A DNA stretch of 43,903 nucleotides from Belliella alkalica (GCF_022549785.1 NZ_JAKZGO010000027.1:1-43903), one strand, 5' to 3'. Positions 7,776 to 17,705 are shown, counted from the stretch's first letter. The notes: a model not told the origin generated them from the letters alone. Numbers and translations are program-made.

Positions 7776-9809
7776 ATGAATATGAATCCACTATTGGAAA
7801 AATTCAAAACTCCTTTTGAGACAGCACCTTTTGAAAACATCAAAACAGAACATTTTTTACCAGCTATAAAAGAAGGCATTGACCAGGCAAAGTCGGATAT
7901 AGAAGCTATCAAAAGCAATGAAAAAAATAATTTTGATAATACAATTGTTGCATTAGATCATGCAGGTGACAGATTGAATATTATTTCAGGAATATTCTAT
8001 AATCTAAATGCCGCTGAAACAAATGAACAAATACAAGCTTTGGCAAGAGAAATATCTCCTTTGCTCACTTCACATAGCAATGATGTATTGTTGGATGAAA
8101 TATTGTTTGAAAAGATTCAACAAGTTTATGATCAAAAAGATCAACTTCAACTGAATGAAGAACAGCAAACACTTCTTGAAAAAACATACAAATCTTTCGT
8201 TAGGAATGGTGCGAAGTTAAATGAAGAGCAAAAAATCCAGTTAAGAGAAATTGATAAAAATCTTTCACAACTCAGTCTAAAGTTTGGCGAAAATGTTTTG
8301 GCAGAAACAAACAAATATCAACTTCTCGTAGAAGATGAATCAAAACTATCAGGACTTCCCGAATCTATCAAAGAAGGAGCTTCACAAACAGCAGAGGAAA
8401 AAGGATATAAGGGCAAATGGGCTTTTACTTTGGATTTCCCAAGCTATTTTCCATTTATGACTTATGCCGATGATCGGGAGTTGAGAAAGGAATTGTTTCT
8501 GGCTTACAACACAAAAGCTTCCAAAGGTGATGACTTGGACAACAAACAATTCATCAAAGAAATGTTAGAGTTAAAAGCAAAGCGAGCGAAACTTTTGGGA
8601 TACAATTCTTATTCAGATTTTGTATTGGAAGAAAGAATGGCAAAAAGTGGCTCTGCTGTTTTAGATTTTCTCAAAAACCTACTTGAAAAAGCCAAACCTA
8701 AGGCACAGGAAGAAGTACAGGAACTTGAAGAATTTGCAAAAAAACTAGATGGCATTGATCAGCTTGAAAAATGGGACTTTACGTACTATTCCGAAAAACT
8801 GAAAAAAGAGAAGTTTGAAGTAGATGACGAACTTCTTCGTCCATATTTTAAGCTTGAGAATACTATTGATGGTGTCTTCCAAACAGCTGAAAAACTTTTT
8901 GGTTTAAGATTCAAAGCCAATAAAGAGATTGAAGTATATCATTCAGATGTGATAGCTTATGAAGTTACTGACAAAGAAGATAATCACGTAGCTATCTTTT
9001 ATGCTGATTTCTTTCCAAGGCCGGGAAAAAGAAATGGTGCATGGATGACAAGTTACCGAGGTCAAAAATTGATTGAAGGGAAAGATCAAAGACCTCACGT
9101 ATCCATAGTCTGCAATTTTACAAAGCCCACTAGGACAAAACCATCACTTTTGACTTTCAATGAAGTAACAACACTCTTTCATGAATTCGGTCATGCACTT
9201 CATGGAATGCTCGCTAAAGGTACATACGAGTCACTGACAGGTACGAGTGTGTTTTGGGATTTTGTAGAATTACCTTCGCAAATTTTCGAGAATTGGTGTT
9301 TTGAAAAAGAATGTCTAGATCTTTTTGCCAAACATTATGAAACTAGTGAAACCATACCTTCTGAATTGATTGAAAAAATTAAAAATGCTTCAAATTTCCA
9401 ACAAGGTTATCAAACTGTAAGACAAATAAGTCTGGCATTATTGGACATGGCCTATCATAGTACAGACCCAGTTTTGATTTCAGATATCGTTGCATTCGAA
9501 AAAGAGCAAATGAAAGAAACTTCTTTGCTCCCTGAAGTGTCTGATACATTGATGAGCACTTCATTTTCACATATTTTCCAAGGTGGATATGCTGCTGGAT
9601 ATTATAGCTACAAATGGGCTGAAGTTTTGGATGCTGATGCTTTTGAATTATTTAAAGAAAATGGGGTTTTTGATACGGTAACTGCAAATTCATTTAGGGA
9701 GAATATTTTGGAATCAGGCGGAAAAGTGCATCCGTCAATTCTGTATAAGAGATTCAGAGGAAGAGATCCAAAGCCAGAAGCTTTGCTAAAGAGAGCAGGA
9801 TTATTGTAA
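7776..9809 (+). CDS. M3 family oligopeptidase / peptidyl-dipeptidase (Dcp/OpdA-like)
   Basis: This 677-residue protein has the usual length and fold pattern of M3 peptidases. The zinc site HEFGHALHG starts at H469, with ligands H469 and H473, catalytic E470 and the third ligand E498 in WDFVELPSQ, exactly the family spacing. No signal peptide is present, so it probably acts in the cytoplasm, cutting short peptides or removing C-terminal dipeptides. The N-terminal half (about 1-300) is helical and shapes the narrow channel. A strong hairpin terminator follows and a -7 element precedes, so it is probably transcribed alone. Whether it is Dcp-like or OpdA-like cannot be settled by eye. Confidence 0.95.
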   Translation: MNMNPLLEKFKTPFETAPFENIKTEHFLPAIKEGIDQAKSDIEAIKSNEKNNFDNTIVALDHAGDRLNIISGIFYNLNAAETNEQIQALAREISPLLTSHSNDVLLDEILFEKIQQVYDQKDQLQLNEEQQTLLEKTYKSFVRNGAKLNEEQKIQLREIDKNLSQLSLKFGENVLAETNKYQLLVEDESKLSGLPESIKEGASQTAEEKGYKGKWAFTLDFPSYFPFMTYADDRELRKELFLAYNTKASKGDDLDNKQFIKEMLELKAKRAKLLGYNSYSDFVLEERMAKSGSAVLDFLKNLLEKAKPKAQEEVQELEEFAKKLDGIDQLEKWDFTYYSEKLKKEKFEVDDELLRPYFKLENTIDGVFQTAEKLFGLRFKANKEIEVYHSDVIAYEVTDKEDNHVAIFYADFFPRPGKRNGAWMTSYRGQKLIEGKDQRPHVSIVCNFTKPTRTKPSLLTFNEVTTLFHEFGHALHGMLAKGTYESLTGTSVFWDFVELPSQIFENWCFEKECLDLFAKHYETSETIPSELIEKIKNASNFQQGYQTVRQISLALLDMAYHSTDPVLISDIVAFEKEQMKETSLLPEVSDTLMSTSFSHIFQGGYAAGYYSYKWAEVLDADAFELFKENGVFDTVTANSFRENILESGGKVHPSILYKRFRGRDPKPEALLKRAGLL

Positions 9810-9848
9810 AAAAAGAGGATGCGCGGTTCATGCATCCTCTTTTTTTTT
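9808..9848 (+). terminator. Terminator of the M3 peptidase gene
   Basis: GAGGATGC (9815-9822) pairs with GCATCCTC (9832-9839), flanked by a run of A on the left and a run of T on the right. Confidence 0.92.
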
Positions 9849-9849
9849 A

Positions 9850-10166
9850 AAACACTAAAAAATACTGTTTATTACAGACCACTATGCATTATAGCCATTG
9901 ACTTACATTACTATTATAAATCCTACCAAGGCTAACCATACTATTGACGAAATCGCCAATAATACTCGAAATTGTCTATCCTCGTTCATGATCGTTTTTT
10001 TGTTGAATATACATTATTATATGCTGAATTTCAACAATTTCCATTAAAATTTCGATAATTTCTCCGAAACTATACAATAAAAGCTAGGTTTTTTCGTAAA
10101 CGACAAAAATTTTAGCGTTCAAAGTCGTTTCTTTTTCTATAGATAATCAAACTATTTAGAATAAGG
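9850..10166. other. Gap between M3 peptidase and CDF exporter
   Basis: Apart from the small membrane peptide at 9903-9989, there is only a weak stem (AAACGAC at 10098-10104 with GTCGTTT at 10124-10130, 19-base loop). Nothing else recognisable. Confidence 0.5.
9903..9989 (-). CDS. Possible 28-residue single-helix membrane peptide
   Basis: The minus strand from ATG 9989 to the TAA at 9903-9905 encodes 28 residues: a charged start MNEDRQFR followed by one continuous hydrophobic stretch LLAISSIVWLALVGFIIVM. This is the shape of a small single-span membrane protein. It lies alone in the gap between the M3 and CDF genes. An A-rich stretch precedes the start, but there is no clear Shine-Dalgarno or promoter. 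It could be chance; no known family was recognised. Confidence 0.4.
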   Translation of the reverse strand: MNEDRQFRVLLAISSIVWLALVGFIIVM

Positions 10167-11171
10167 TCAAGAAATTTTATCCTCAGCCAGATCGTGATAA
10201 TGCTTTTGATTTTTGGACATATTTCCTGCAGTCCATACTATTCTTGTTTTGTTTTCAAATTTCCTGACAGGGCAATTTTTAACTAGGCAATAATGACAGC
10301 ACTTATCAGGAATACATGGATCAGAGTGGACAAAAACTTCCACTACTCCCTTAAAATCATTTTCAAGAGCAGATTCGACTTTTTCCACCTCTTCATGAAC
10401 TTCTCTTAGGTTATAGTAGTAAGGCAAAGTCAAGTGTAAATCTATATGCCTATCAGCTCCATATTGCTGAACTCTCATATTATGTATATCAATCCACGAA
10501 TCCTTTCTTTCCTTATTCAAAACAGTAACAGTGTCCATCACAGCCTCAGGATTAGCTTCGTCCATAAGTCCCGCAACAGATTTTCTGACCAAGAAATACC
10601 CTGAATAAATGATATAGAAAGAAAACAAGACCGAGAATACAGAATCCAGCACGTTTAAACCAGTAAAATAAATAATTCCAACACCTACCACCAAAACAAA
10701 GCTAGACACAGTATCTGTTATCAAGTGTTTACCGTTAGCCACAAGGGTTAGGCTATTTAGCCTACTTCCTTCCTTCTTGAGTTTCAAACCCAAAAAGCCG
10801 TTGACCAATCCTGAAAAACCAATCAATGCTATACCTTCTAGAAGCATCTCCAATTCCTGAGGAAAGAAAAAATTATAAATGGCTTGATAAATAATAAACA
10901 AACCAGCCAAAATTATCAAAGTCCCTTCTATACCTGCACTAAAAAATTCAATCTTACCATGGCCATATGGATGGTTATCATCTTTAGGTAAAGAGCTCAG
11001 ATATATACTGTAAGAAGCAAAACTTGCAGTGACTACATTGACTATACTTTCCAAAGCATCTGTCAATATCGCAGTGGAATTTGTAATGTAGTAAGAGTAA
11101 AATTTAACCATCAGCAAGATGATGCTCACTACAAAAGAAATGATTATCCACTTTGATTTTTCCTTGTTCAC
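10167..11171 (-). CDS. Cation diffusion facilitator (CDF) metal exporter with cysteine-rich tail
   Basis: The protein has 334 residues with about six membrane helices. Family motifs are LTDALESIVN (D38 in helix 2), HPYGHGKIEF after it and GKHLITD (H149, D153) in helix 5, which together form the transport site. The cytoplasmic C-terminal domain follows (about 205-290, HIDLHLTLP). CDF proteins export Zn2+, Fe2+, Co2+ or Mn2+ using proton antiport. An unusual tail has five cysteines, C286, C291, C292, C295 and C300, which could bind metal. The upstream region has a TATTTTTG -7 element at 11195-11202. Metal specificity is not decided by sequence alone. Confidence 0.92.
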   Translation of the reverse strand: MNKEKSKWIIISFVVSIILLMVKFYSYYITNSTAILTDALESIVNVVTASFASYSIYLSSLPKDDNHPYGHGKIEFFSAGIEGTLIILAGLFIIYQAIYNFFFPQELEMLLEGIALIGFSGLVNGFLGLKLKKEGSRLNSLTLVANGKHLITDTVSSFVLVVGVGIIYFTGLNVLDSVFSVLFSFYIIYSGYFLVRKSVAGLMDEANPEAVMDTVTVLNKERKDSWIDIHNMRVQQYGADRHIDLHLTLPYYYNLREVHEEVEKVESALENDFKGVVEVFVHSDPCIPDKCCHYCLVKNCPVRKFENKTRIVWTAGNMSKNQKHYHDLAEDKIS

Positions 11172-11194
11172 TGAAATATACTATGATTGAAACT

Positions 11195-11202
11195 CAAAAA
11201 TA
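11195..11202 (-). promoter_or_regulatory. -7 element for the CDF gene
   Basis: Minus strand TATTTTTG matches TAnnTTTG, 23 bp upstream of the start codon. No properly spaced TTG seen. Confidence 0.4.
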
Positions 11203-11284
11203 GGGCTTATTTTATTGAAAACTCGTCAATAATTTCAATATTGGAGTTTATTTTAAAGAAATTACCTAAGCCAACTTTTAAATT

Positions 11285-12367
11285 ATGAACGAGAAAAAGT
11301 TAATACTTCCTTCTTACATCAAAGCTTTGCTAGTTTTGATGTTGATAATCATCATTGTATACATTCTCATCGTAGGTAAGAGTCTTTTGGTTCCCCTGTT
11401 TCTGGCAGGCTTTATCGCGATTTTGTTGACACCAGTTGGGAATTGGCTTGAGGAGAGAAAAATATCGAGAATGATAAGCGCCATTATTTCTTTGGTATCC
11501 GCATTGTTGATATTGCTAGGCTTTCTAACTTTTGTGATAATGCAGGTTGCGAGCTTTACTAAGGATTTAGAAAATGTAGGTGACAGGTTGAACAAATATC
11601 TCAGTGATATTGATTCTTGGATTTACGATAAATTTCAAATTGAGTCAGGTATAGGAAATGGAATCGACCAAGAATATTTTGTAGAGCTGCTTCAATCCAA
11701 CAGTTCCAGTTTGGCAGAGTTTATCCTTAATACATTAGGTTCCCTTTCAGGGATAATTCTTTTACCAGTTTTTATATTCTTCTTTTTGGTGTATAGAGAT
11801 CACTTGACAGATTTCATTGTGCAACTATTCAAGGAAGAAGATAAGACTCATATAAAAAATGAAATAAGAGACCTTAGAAAGGTTGTTCAAAATTACATTA
11901 TCGGGATTCTAAAGGTAATGGCAATACTGGCTGTAATGAATGTTGGTGTGCTTTTGGGTTTAGGAATCAAACATGCAGTATTTTTTGCAATTTTTGCGGC
12001 AATACTGAATATTATTCCATATCTGGGGCCATTATTGGGAGCAGTTCTCCCTACCATATTCGCTTTCCTTACAAAGGATAGTTTGTTTTACCCTGTTGCT
12101 GTAGTAGTAGCTTTCCAAATAATCCAAATCATAGAAAGTAACTTTTTGACTCCAAAGATTGTTGGTAGTAATGTAAATCTTAATGCATTTGTTACTTTCA
12201 TTGGGTTACTAGTAGGAGCATCAATTTGGGGTGTAATAGGTATGATACTTATCATTCCAACTTTAGCTGTTTTGAGAAAAATATTTGAATTAAGTGAAGC
12301 TACAAAACCTTATGCCTTACTATTTGGAGAAGAAAAATCATATGATGAAAATAAAAAGTCTGATTAG
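11285..12367 (+). CDS. AI-2E family transporter (PerM/UPF0118-like), copy 1
   Basis: The 360-residue protein has two N-terminal hydrophobic stretches, a soluble middle (about 95-155) and a C-terminal membrane block with phrases typical of the family, NIIPYLGPLLGAVLPTI and the later FIGLLVGASIWGVIGMILIIP. Family members have been linked to autoinducer-2 export or ion exchange, but the name is not reliable as a function. The lipoprotein gene overlaps its last 23 bp, so the two are translationally close. A second member lies at 25642. Confidence 0.9.
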   Translation: MNEKKLILPSYIKALLVLMLIIIIVYILIVGKSLLVPLFLAGFIAILLTPVGNWLEERKISRMISAIISLVSALLILLGFLTFVIMQVASFTKDLENVGDRLNKYLSDIDSWIYDKFQIESGIGNGIDQEYFVELLQSNSSSLAEFILNTLGSLSGIILLPVFIFFFLVYRDHLTDFIVQLFKEEDKTHIKNEIRDLRKVVQNYIIGILKVMAILAVMNVGVLLGLGIKHAVFFAIFAAILNIIPYLGPLLGAVLPTIFAFLTKDSLFYPVAVVVAFQIIQIIESNFLTPKIVGSNVNLNAFVTFIGLLVGASIWGVIGMILIIPTLAVLRKIFELSEATKPYALLFGEEKSYDENKKSD

Positions 12368-13292
12368 CCCTATTTTAAATGTTTTAGTATTGCTAATCGT
12401 AGTTTCCGGATGTGATTCACAGGAAGACCGAAAAGGTCGTTTTTTATTGAAAGGAAATGAAAAACTAAAAGAAAATGATCTTCAAGGGGCTTTGGAATAT
12501 TATTCTGAAGCCCTGAAGATTGATTCTGAATTTAATGATGCCTTACTCAATCGTGCCATAGTCTATGAAAAGCAAAATAATTTTGACCTTGCTATAAGGG
12601 ATTATTCCCAGATTTTGACCAATGGATCAGAAATCGACACATTGGTGTATTTTCAAAGAGGAATTGCCTACTTGGATAATGGCGAATATTACAAAGCGCT
12701 GGATGATGCTAAAAAGTTAGAAAACAATAACCCCAACAGTTGGAAATCATACTTTTTACTTGGCCTAGTTCATGAACAGCTCAAAGACCATTCTTCAGCC
12801 TTAGCAGCTTTTGAAAAGGGAATCGAGTTGAATCCAACTAACAATGACCTATTGGTAAACAAAGCAACAATCCATTATTATCAAAATGAATTGGTCGAAG
12901 CTATTTCATTACTTGAAAAAGCAGAATCAAACAATCCGAAGGAATCAAACATCTACAATCTTAGATCGATGATTTCGTTTGAGAAAAAAATGTATCAAGA
13001 AGCTTTAGAGTGGGTAGAGAAAGCCATACAGCTAAATTCCAAAGAGTCATATTTTTATAACAATAGAGGTCTATATCGATTATTTGTAGATGATTTGGAA
13101 AATGGCTTAGATGATATAAACTTTAGCCTTAAACAAAATCCTAAAAATGCATTTGCATGGAGAAATAAAGGGATTTATTATTATTTCAAAGGTGAAAAAA
13201 GTCTGGCTTTAAAATACTTAGATGACGCTTTAAAAAATGAACCTGAAATGCCTTTGGCAAATGAATACTTTAGACTTTCCAAAGAACTTTAA
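12345..13292 (+). CDS. TPR-repeat lipoprotein
   Basis: From ATG 12345 the protein has 315 residues with a lipoprotein signal, MKIKSLISPILNVLVLLIV followed by the lipobox VSGC, so it is likely anchored to a membrane facing the periplasm. The remainder is a run of about seven tetratricopeptide repeats (for example NEKLKENDLQGALEYYSEAL and AFAWRNKGIYYYFKGEKSLA). An ATG three bases earlier is an equal alternative. The frame is open further upstream, but that would overlap the AI-2E gene and lose the lipobox. It ends one base before the stop codon of the convergent histidine kinase. Role unknown, probably scaffolding. Confidence 0.85.
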   Translation: MKIKSLISPILNVLVLLIVVSGCDSQEDRKGRFLLKGNEKLKENDLQGALEYYSEALKIDSEFNDALLNRAIVYEKQNNFDLAIRDYSQILTNGSEIDTLVYFQRGIAYLDNGEYYKALDDAKKLENNNPNSWKSYFLLGLVHEQLKDHSSALAAFEKGIELNPTNNDLLVNKATIHYYQNELVEAISLLEKAESNNPKESNIYNLRSMISFEKKMYQEALEWVEKAIQLNSKESYFYNNRGLYRLFVDDLENGLDDINFSLKQNPKNAFAWRNKGIYYYFKGEKSLALKYLDDALKNEPEMPLANEYFRLSKEL

Positions 13293-13293
13293 A

Positions 13294-16251
13294 TCATGAC
13301 TCAATCATCAAAACTTCTTTTATTTTTTTCAATAATTCTGTAGCATCGATTGGCTTTGAAACAAATCCATCAAATCCACTTTTTGTTATATCTTCTATGA
13401 CTTCCAACTTTGCTGCTGCTGTCAATGCAATTACAGGGATATCTGACACTAATTTGATCTTTTGCGTAGCTTCAAAACCATCCATTATTGGCATTTGAAT
13501 ATCCATTAAGACTAAATTGAAATCACCTTCCTTTACATATTCATAAGCTTCTTTACCATTCGTTACCCGCTCACATTGGAAGCCCCACCTCTTGATTATT
13601 TTTCCTAAAACGAGTGCATTTACATCATTATCTTCAGCCATTAGAATTCTTAAAGAAGAGAAATCGACAGTTTCCTTTTGCACATACCCCAAATTTTGAC
13701 CATTCTCTATAAAAATCTTTTCAAAATCAATTTCAAAATAAAAACAAGTACCGACACCAACCTCGGATTCTACATGAATATCACTATTCATTCTTTTGAG
13801 TAACTTCCTCGTAATTGAGAGACCAAGACCAGTCCCGCCATATTTTTTACTAAATGAGTGATGTAATTGATCAAAATCTTCAAAGATTTTATCTAAATTC
13901 TCTTTAGCAATGCCTATACCAGTATCTTTTACTTCAAAATATATCTTAGCGGTATTTCCAATCACGGAATTTAGTTTTACGGATACATCAACAGTGCCAT
14001 TTTTTGTAAATTTTAGCGCATTAGTAATCAAATTATTTAAAACCTGAGCAAGCCTAACCTTGTCTCCTATGACTTCAAAATTGATTGAACTATCTATATA
14101 TAAATTCAAAGTATTCTCACTATCTCTTGCGTGAAACTCAAGTCCGTTCACCACCTGACGTATCACTTCAACAATATTGATAGGATTCAATTCCATATTC
14201 AATTTGCCTGCTTCAATTTTCTGAAAATCTAATAGATCATTGATCATGATTATCAGATTGTCTACAGCAAAATTTATGGTATTTAAGGCCGCTTTCTGTG
14301 GCAAGGAATGTTCATCTTGCAACAAAGTATACACAGATCCTGATATAGCATTGAGTGGCGTTCTCAACTCATGGCTTATCATTGATAAAAATTCCGATTT
14401 GATCTTACTCGCTTTTTCTGCTGCTTCTCTTGCGGCCTTAAGTGAATCTTCAAATTCTTTTTGTTCTGTGATATCTGATAAATACCCATACCAAACTACG
14501 TCACCTGTATTTATTTTTTCGGGTTTTGCAGCTCCCAACACCCAATTATATCCTTTTCCTTCGACTTCCTTTACCCTAAACTGACAGGACCAAGGTGTCA
14601 ACTTCTTGGCAGATGAAACTGATGACATCAATACCTTTGCAATATCTTCTGGGTGAATTTTAGAGATAATGAGTCCAATATCATCCATACCACTGATTTC
14701 CTTTTGTCCCAAATCAAAAATTGATTTGATACCAGGACTTAAGTATGAAAATTTCATAACTCCATCCCTATCTAATACAAATTGGTAAAGCGCTCCAGGT
14801 ACTTGTTCTGTCAAATGGAGTAGAAATTCAGAAGAATCTTGAAGTGATTTTTCAAGCTGGATCCTTTCTGAAATATCTCTTGAGAATGAAATGATGTATA
14901 GCTCACCTTGTACTTCTATTAAATTACAGCTTACCTCTAAAGGGATTTTTTTTCCATTTCTATGTATAAGTTCACTTTTATACCTTAGATTTTTCTCTTT
15001 TTCAAGTTGTTTGACATGTAGGCTCCAGCTTTCTGAATATTGAAATTTTTGATCATACAAGCTGATTTTTGGTCGAGATATATTTCCGTCAAAAATACCG
15101 AGTCGTTTATTGGCTTCTTGATTGGAGTATATTATGCTACCATTTAAATCTACAATCATTATAGACTCTGGAGATAAATCAAAAAGCTCCTTAAACAAGC
15201 TTAATTCTTCAACAAGCTGTTTTTCTTGAGAAACATCTTGGAATGTTCCAAACACACGAACAACTTTACTATCTTGAATTGAAGCCTTTCCAAGGACTCT
15301 AACCCACTTTTCTATTCCTTTATTGGTTTTTATCTTGACTGTATGATCAAAATCGTTTCCAAACTTTATACAATTCTCTAGGGACTTTTGAACTATGGGT
15401 CTAAATACAGGATGATAAAATTCAAGTGCTGAATTTATATTGACTGTTTTTGAAATATCATATACATCATGGATAGCATACACTTCATCACTCCAATAAA
15501 CTGAATTTATCGATAAATTAATTTCCCAAACACCAATTTTCGCAACTTGTTCACCTAGACGATAGAGTTCAATCTGCTTATCTTGCTGCAAAACCTCAAA
15601 CTGCGTCTCCGAGACATCTCTACCTGTGGCATAAAATTTACCTTCATTGAACTTTACATACCAATTTATAGATTTGTATAGACCATCCTTAGCCAAAATT
15701 CTTACTGTAAACTGAGTTACATCTAGCCCCTGTTTAACATTTTTCAGAAAATCCCTAGCTATTTCTAAATCATCTTTATAAAAAAATCTACACAATTCAG
15801 TATTTATCAATTCTGCAGGTTCATACCCGAGTATTTTATTAAAAGAATCACTAGTCCAAGTTAAAAAATTCTCTTCACCAATAGCAAAAAGATCTAAACT
15901 ACTGCGAAAAAAATGCTTAAAATCCTCTTTAGGTGGTAAAATACTATCTGCAATTTCCTTTCCTTTGTAAAACAGAAAATAGTTAGATCCATTTTCTTGA
16001 GGCAGCTCCAATTGAAAAGAGTATTCTTTTTCTTTAAATTTTATTATTAATTCTTCCTTAAAAATATAAGAATTGATATCCAAACCAAGCTCAATAAGAT
16101 TCATCTCTGGCAATCTACTTCCAATAAGTGTATCAAATTGAACATTAGAGTAAAAAATATTATAAGGATAAGTATCATTCACGAGAAAAACCATCTCGGA
16201 AGATTCATAAACGATTTTCTTGAATGTATTATTTAATCCCCTTTCCTTCAT
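13294..16251 (-). CDS. Hybrid sensor histidine kinase with multiple PAS domains and receiver domain
   Basis: This 985-residue protein has no membrane segment and so is likely cytoplasmic. In order it shows a degenerate N-terminal region (1-105), PAS-type domains at about 112-215, 235-342, 350-462 and 475-597 (each ending in a PAC-like phrase such as VRVFGTFQDVSQ), a HisKA domain with H627 in SHELRTPLN, a HATPase domain (about 725-843, with DTGIG and GGTGLGL), and a receiver domain (about 868-983) with acceptor D917 in LMDIQMP and K966. The histidine would be phosphorylated and pass the phosphate to D917. No separate response regulator or phosphotransfer protein lies nearby, so its output partner is unknown. 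Confidence 0.95.
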   Translation of the reverse strand: MKERGLNNTFKKIVYESSEMVFLVNDTYPYNIFYSNVQFDTLIGSRLPEMNLIELGLDINSYIFKEELIIKFKEKEYSFQLELPQENGSNYFLFYKGKEIADSILPPKEDFKHFFRSSLDLFAIGEENFLTWTSDSFNKILGYEPAELINTELCRFFYKDDLEIARDFLKNVKQGLDVTQFTVRILAKDGLYKSINWYVKFNEGKFYATGRDVSETQFEVLQQDKQIELYRLGEQVAKIGVWEINLSINSVYWSDEVYAIHDVYDISKTVNINSALEFYHPVFRPIVQKSLENCIKFGNDFDHTVKIKTNKGIEKWVRVLGKASIQDSKVVRVFGTFQDVSQEKQLVEELSLFKELFDLSPESIMIVDLNGSIIYSNQEANKRLGIFDGNISRPKISLYDQKFQYSESWSLHVKQLEKEKNLRYKSELIHRNGKKIPLEVSCNLIEVQGELYIISFSRDISERIQLEKSLQDSSEFLLHLTEQVPGALYQFVLDRDGVMKFSYLSPGIKSIFDLGQKEISGMDDIGLIISKIHPEDIAKVLMSSVSSAKKLTPWSCQFRVKEVEGKGYNWVLGAAKPEKINTGDVVWYGYLSDITEQKEFEDSLKAAREAAEKASKIKSEFLSMISHELRTPLNAISGSVYTLLQDEHSLPQKAALNTINFAVDNLIIMINDLLDFQKIEAGKLNMELNPINIVEVIRQVVNGLEFHARDSENTLNLYIDSSINFEVIGDKVRLAQVLNNLITNALKFTKNGTVDVSVKLNSVIGNTAKIYFEVKDTGIGIAKENLDKIFEDFDQLHHSFSKKYGGTGLGLSITRKLLKRMNSDIHVESEVGVGTCFYFEIDFEKIFIENGQNLGYVQKETVDFSSLRILMAEDNDVNALVLGKIIKRWGFQCERVTNGKEAYEYVKEGDFNLVLMDIQMPIMDGFEATQKIKLVSDIPVIALTAAAKLEVIEDITKSGFDGFVSKPIDATELLKKIKEVLMIES

Positions 16252-16388
16252 AAATGCAAATCAGAGGAAATTTGGATGCCTATCTGGGTGAAAAACAGCA
16301 TTTAAAATTTTCTGATGCGTAAACATACAATAATTTGTTTTTCACAACAATATTTTTGACGTTAAAAATCATTAAGGTCAAATAAATT

Positions 16389-17612
16389 TTAGATCCCAAA
16401 TTCAACCTGAAACATACCTGTCCAAGAATTCCCTGAATTTTCGATTTGGTACAAACCTTCCAACCATCTGTAACCAATGTTTGCTTGTACTTTTATCCTA
16501 TGCCCATTTAAGTAATGTGTAAAGCCAATCAACGATTCGTCCACCCTATCCAAATATGTATCGATTGAAGCATCTGGTACTACAAAAGCATACCTTAACG
16601 CCAATTCTGATTTTGGTCCTACCATCCTGCTTACATGTGTGTTCATTCCCTTTCCTACAATGACAAATCGCACATCTCCTAATTCATTTGTTGTAATGGG
16701 ATCATTTGTAGATCTACTCATGTACTCAGACATCAATCCCCAACCTTTATATTTAAACATTGCATCGACTATTATACTATTGAGTGTTCTTGCCTGAAAA
16801 AGATCAGCACCAAGCTGCCCTCCTGTTCTAACAGCTTTTTGATTTTCAGAAAGCGTCATACCTATTGATAACTTAGGACGAGGTTCGAACTCCAAATCCC
16901 CCTCTGAATAATCTCCACTATTGCTAAAAACCCCAAAAGGTAAAACTTCCACTCTTCCTGTATAAGAAAGACCATTGTTTATCGCTGAAGCATTTCTTCC
17001 ATCACCAGAGGAAATCGCACCTTTCAAAAGAAAAATCGCCTCTGACTTCGTCCTCAAAGTATAATACCCAAACAAACCGAAGTCTCGATCAAGGGTAAAA
17101 AGGCTATTTGCAATTGACCTATCAGCAAATTGTAAGTTCCCTGAACTAATGACCCTTTCTCTATTTCCCGGCAATTTTGACTGGCCGAAACCTAAATAAA
17201 AGTTTTTGTTTATTGTATAATACAGTATAGCATCTCTAACTGGCTGTGCAATATCTCCAGTTTCTAAATCTAGATCGGCTTTAGAAAATGCTAATTGGAT
17301 GTAATATTGAAATTTTGGACTAAGCACATAGCCATCTAATCTTAACCTCAACCTCCTCACTCTCATTTCAAATTGTTCGACACCTAAGTTATCACCATTA
17401 TAAATTGAATTGAAACCTGCACGATTTTGCATTCTAAACCTAAGGTTCATTTGAAACAAAGAATCTTTGGAAAACTTAATCCCTTCATCGACATTCAATA
17501 GTGCTCTCTCATCAGATTCAACTGTCTGAGAAAAAAGCTTACTCCCACTAAAAACAGTGAAAATAAATAACATAAAAATATAAACCTTTCTATCCAGAAT
17601 GTATTTTTCCAT
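16389..17612 (-). CDS. OprO/OprP-type porin
   Basis: From ATG 17612 the protein has 407 residues, with a signal peptide ending near SKLFSQ. The body has alternating beta-strand character and ends in an aromatic-rich strand (MFQVEFGI), as expected for an outer-membrane beta-barrel. Phrases such as FRMQNRAGFNSIY, EMRVRRLRLRLDGYV and LGFGQSKLPGNRER are characteristic of phosphate-selective porin O/P relatives in Bacteroidota. The natural solute is not known, and phosphate should not be assumed. It lies downstream of the acn terminator and has its own -7 element at 17628-17635. Confidence 0.85.
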   Translation of the reverse strand: MEKYILDRKVYIFMLFIFTVFSGSKLFSQTVESDERALLNVDEGIKFSKDSLFQMNLRFRMQNRAGFNSIYNGDNLGVEQFEMRVRRLRLRLDGYVLSPKFQYYIQLAFSKADLDLETGDIAQPVRDAILYYTINKNFYLGFGQSKLPGNRERVISSGNLQFADRSIANSLFTLDRDFGLFGYYTLRTKSEAIFLLKGAISSGDGRNASAINNGLSYTGRVEVLPFGVFSNSGDYSEGDLEFEPRPKLSIGMTLSENQKAVRTGGQLGADLFQARTLNSIIVDAMFKYKGWGLMSEYMSRSTNDPITTNELGDVRFVIVGKGMNTHVSRMVGPKSELALRYAFVVPDASIDTYLDRVDESLIGFTHYLNGHRIKVQANIGYRWLEGLYQIENSGNSWTGMFQVEFGI

Positions 17613-17627
17613 AGCTGTAATTTTCTT

Positions 17628-17635
17628 CAAATTTA
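17628..17635 (-). promoter_or_regulatory. -7 element for the porin gene
   Basis: Minus strand TAAATTTG matches TAnnTTTG, 15 bp before the start codon and just after the acn terminator. This supports ATG 17612 as the start. Confidence 0.45.
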
Positions 17636-17651
17636 AAGCGAATAAGCAAAT

Positions 17652-17681
17652 AAAAAAGCTGTGGTCACCCACAGCTTTTTT
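17652..17681 (-). terminator. Terminator of the aconitase gene
   Basis: A 13-bp stem (17652-17664 with 17669-17681, TCAC loop) lies between acn and the porin gene; read on the minus strand it ends in six T. Confidence 0.92.
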
Positions 17682-17705
17682 ACTAATATATAAAACTATT
17701 GAATC

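Noticed and set aside
10098-10130. Terminator of the CDF gene
   Set aside because: The 7-bp stem has a 19-base loop and no good T-run on the minus strand.
16280-16477. Small minus-strand frame of 65 codons overlapping the porin end
   Set aside because: It overlaps the 3' end of the porin gene in another frame and has no recognisable features.
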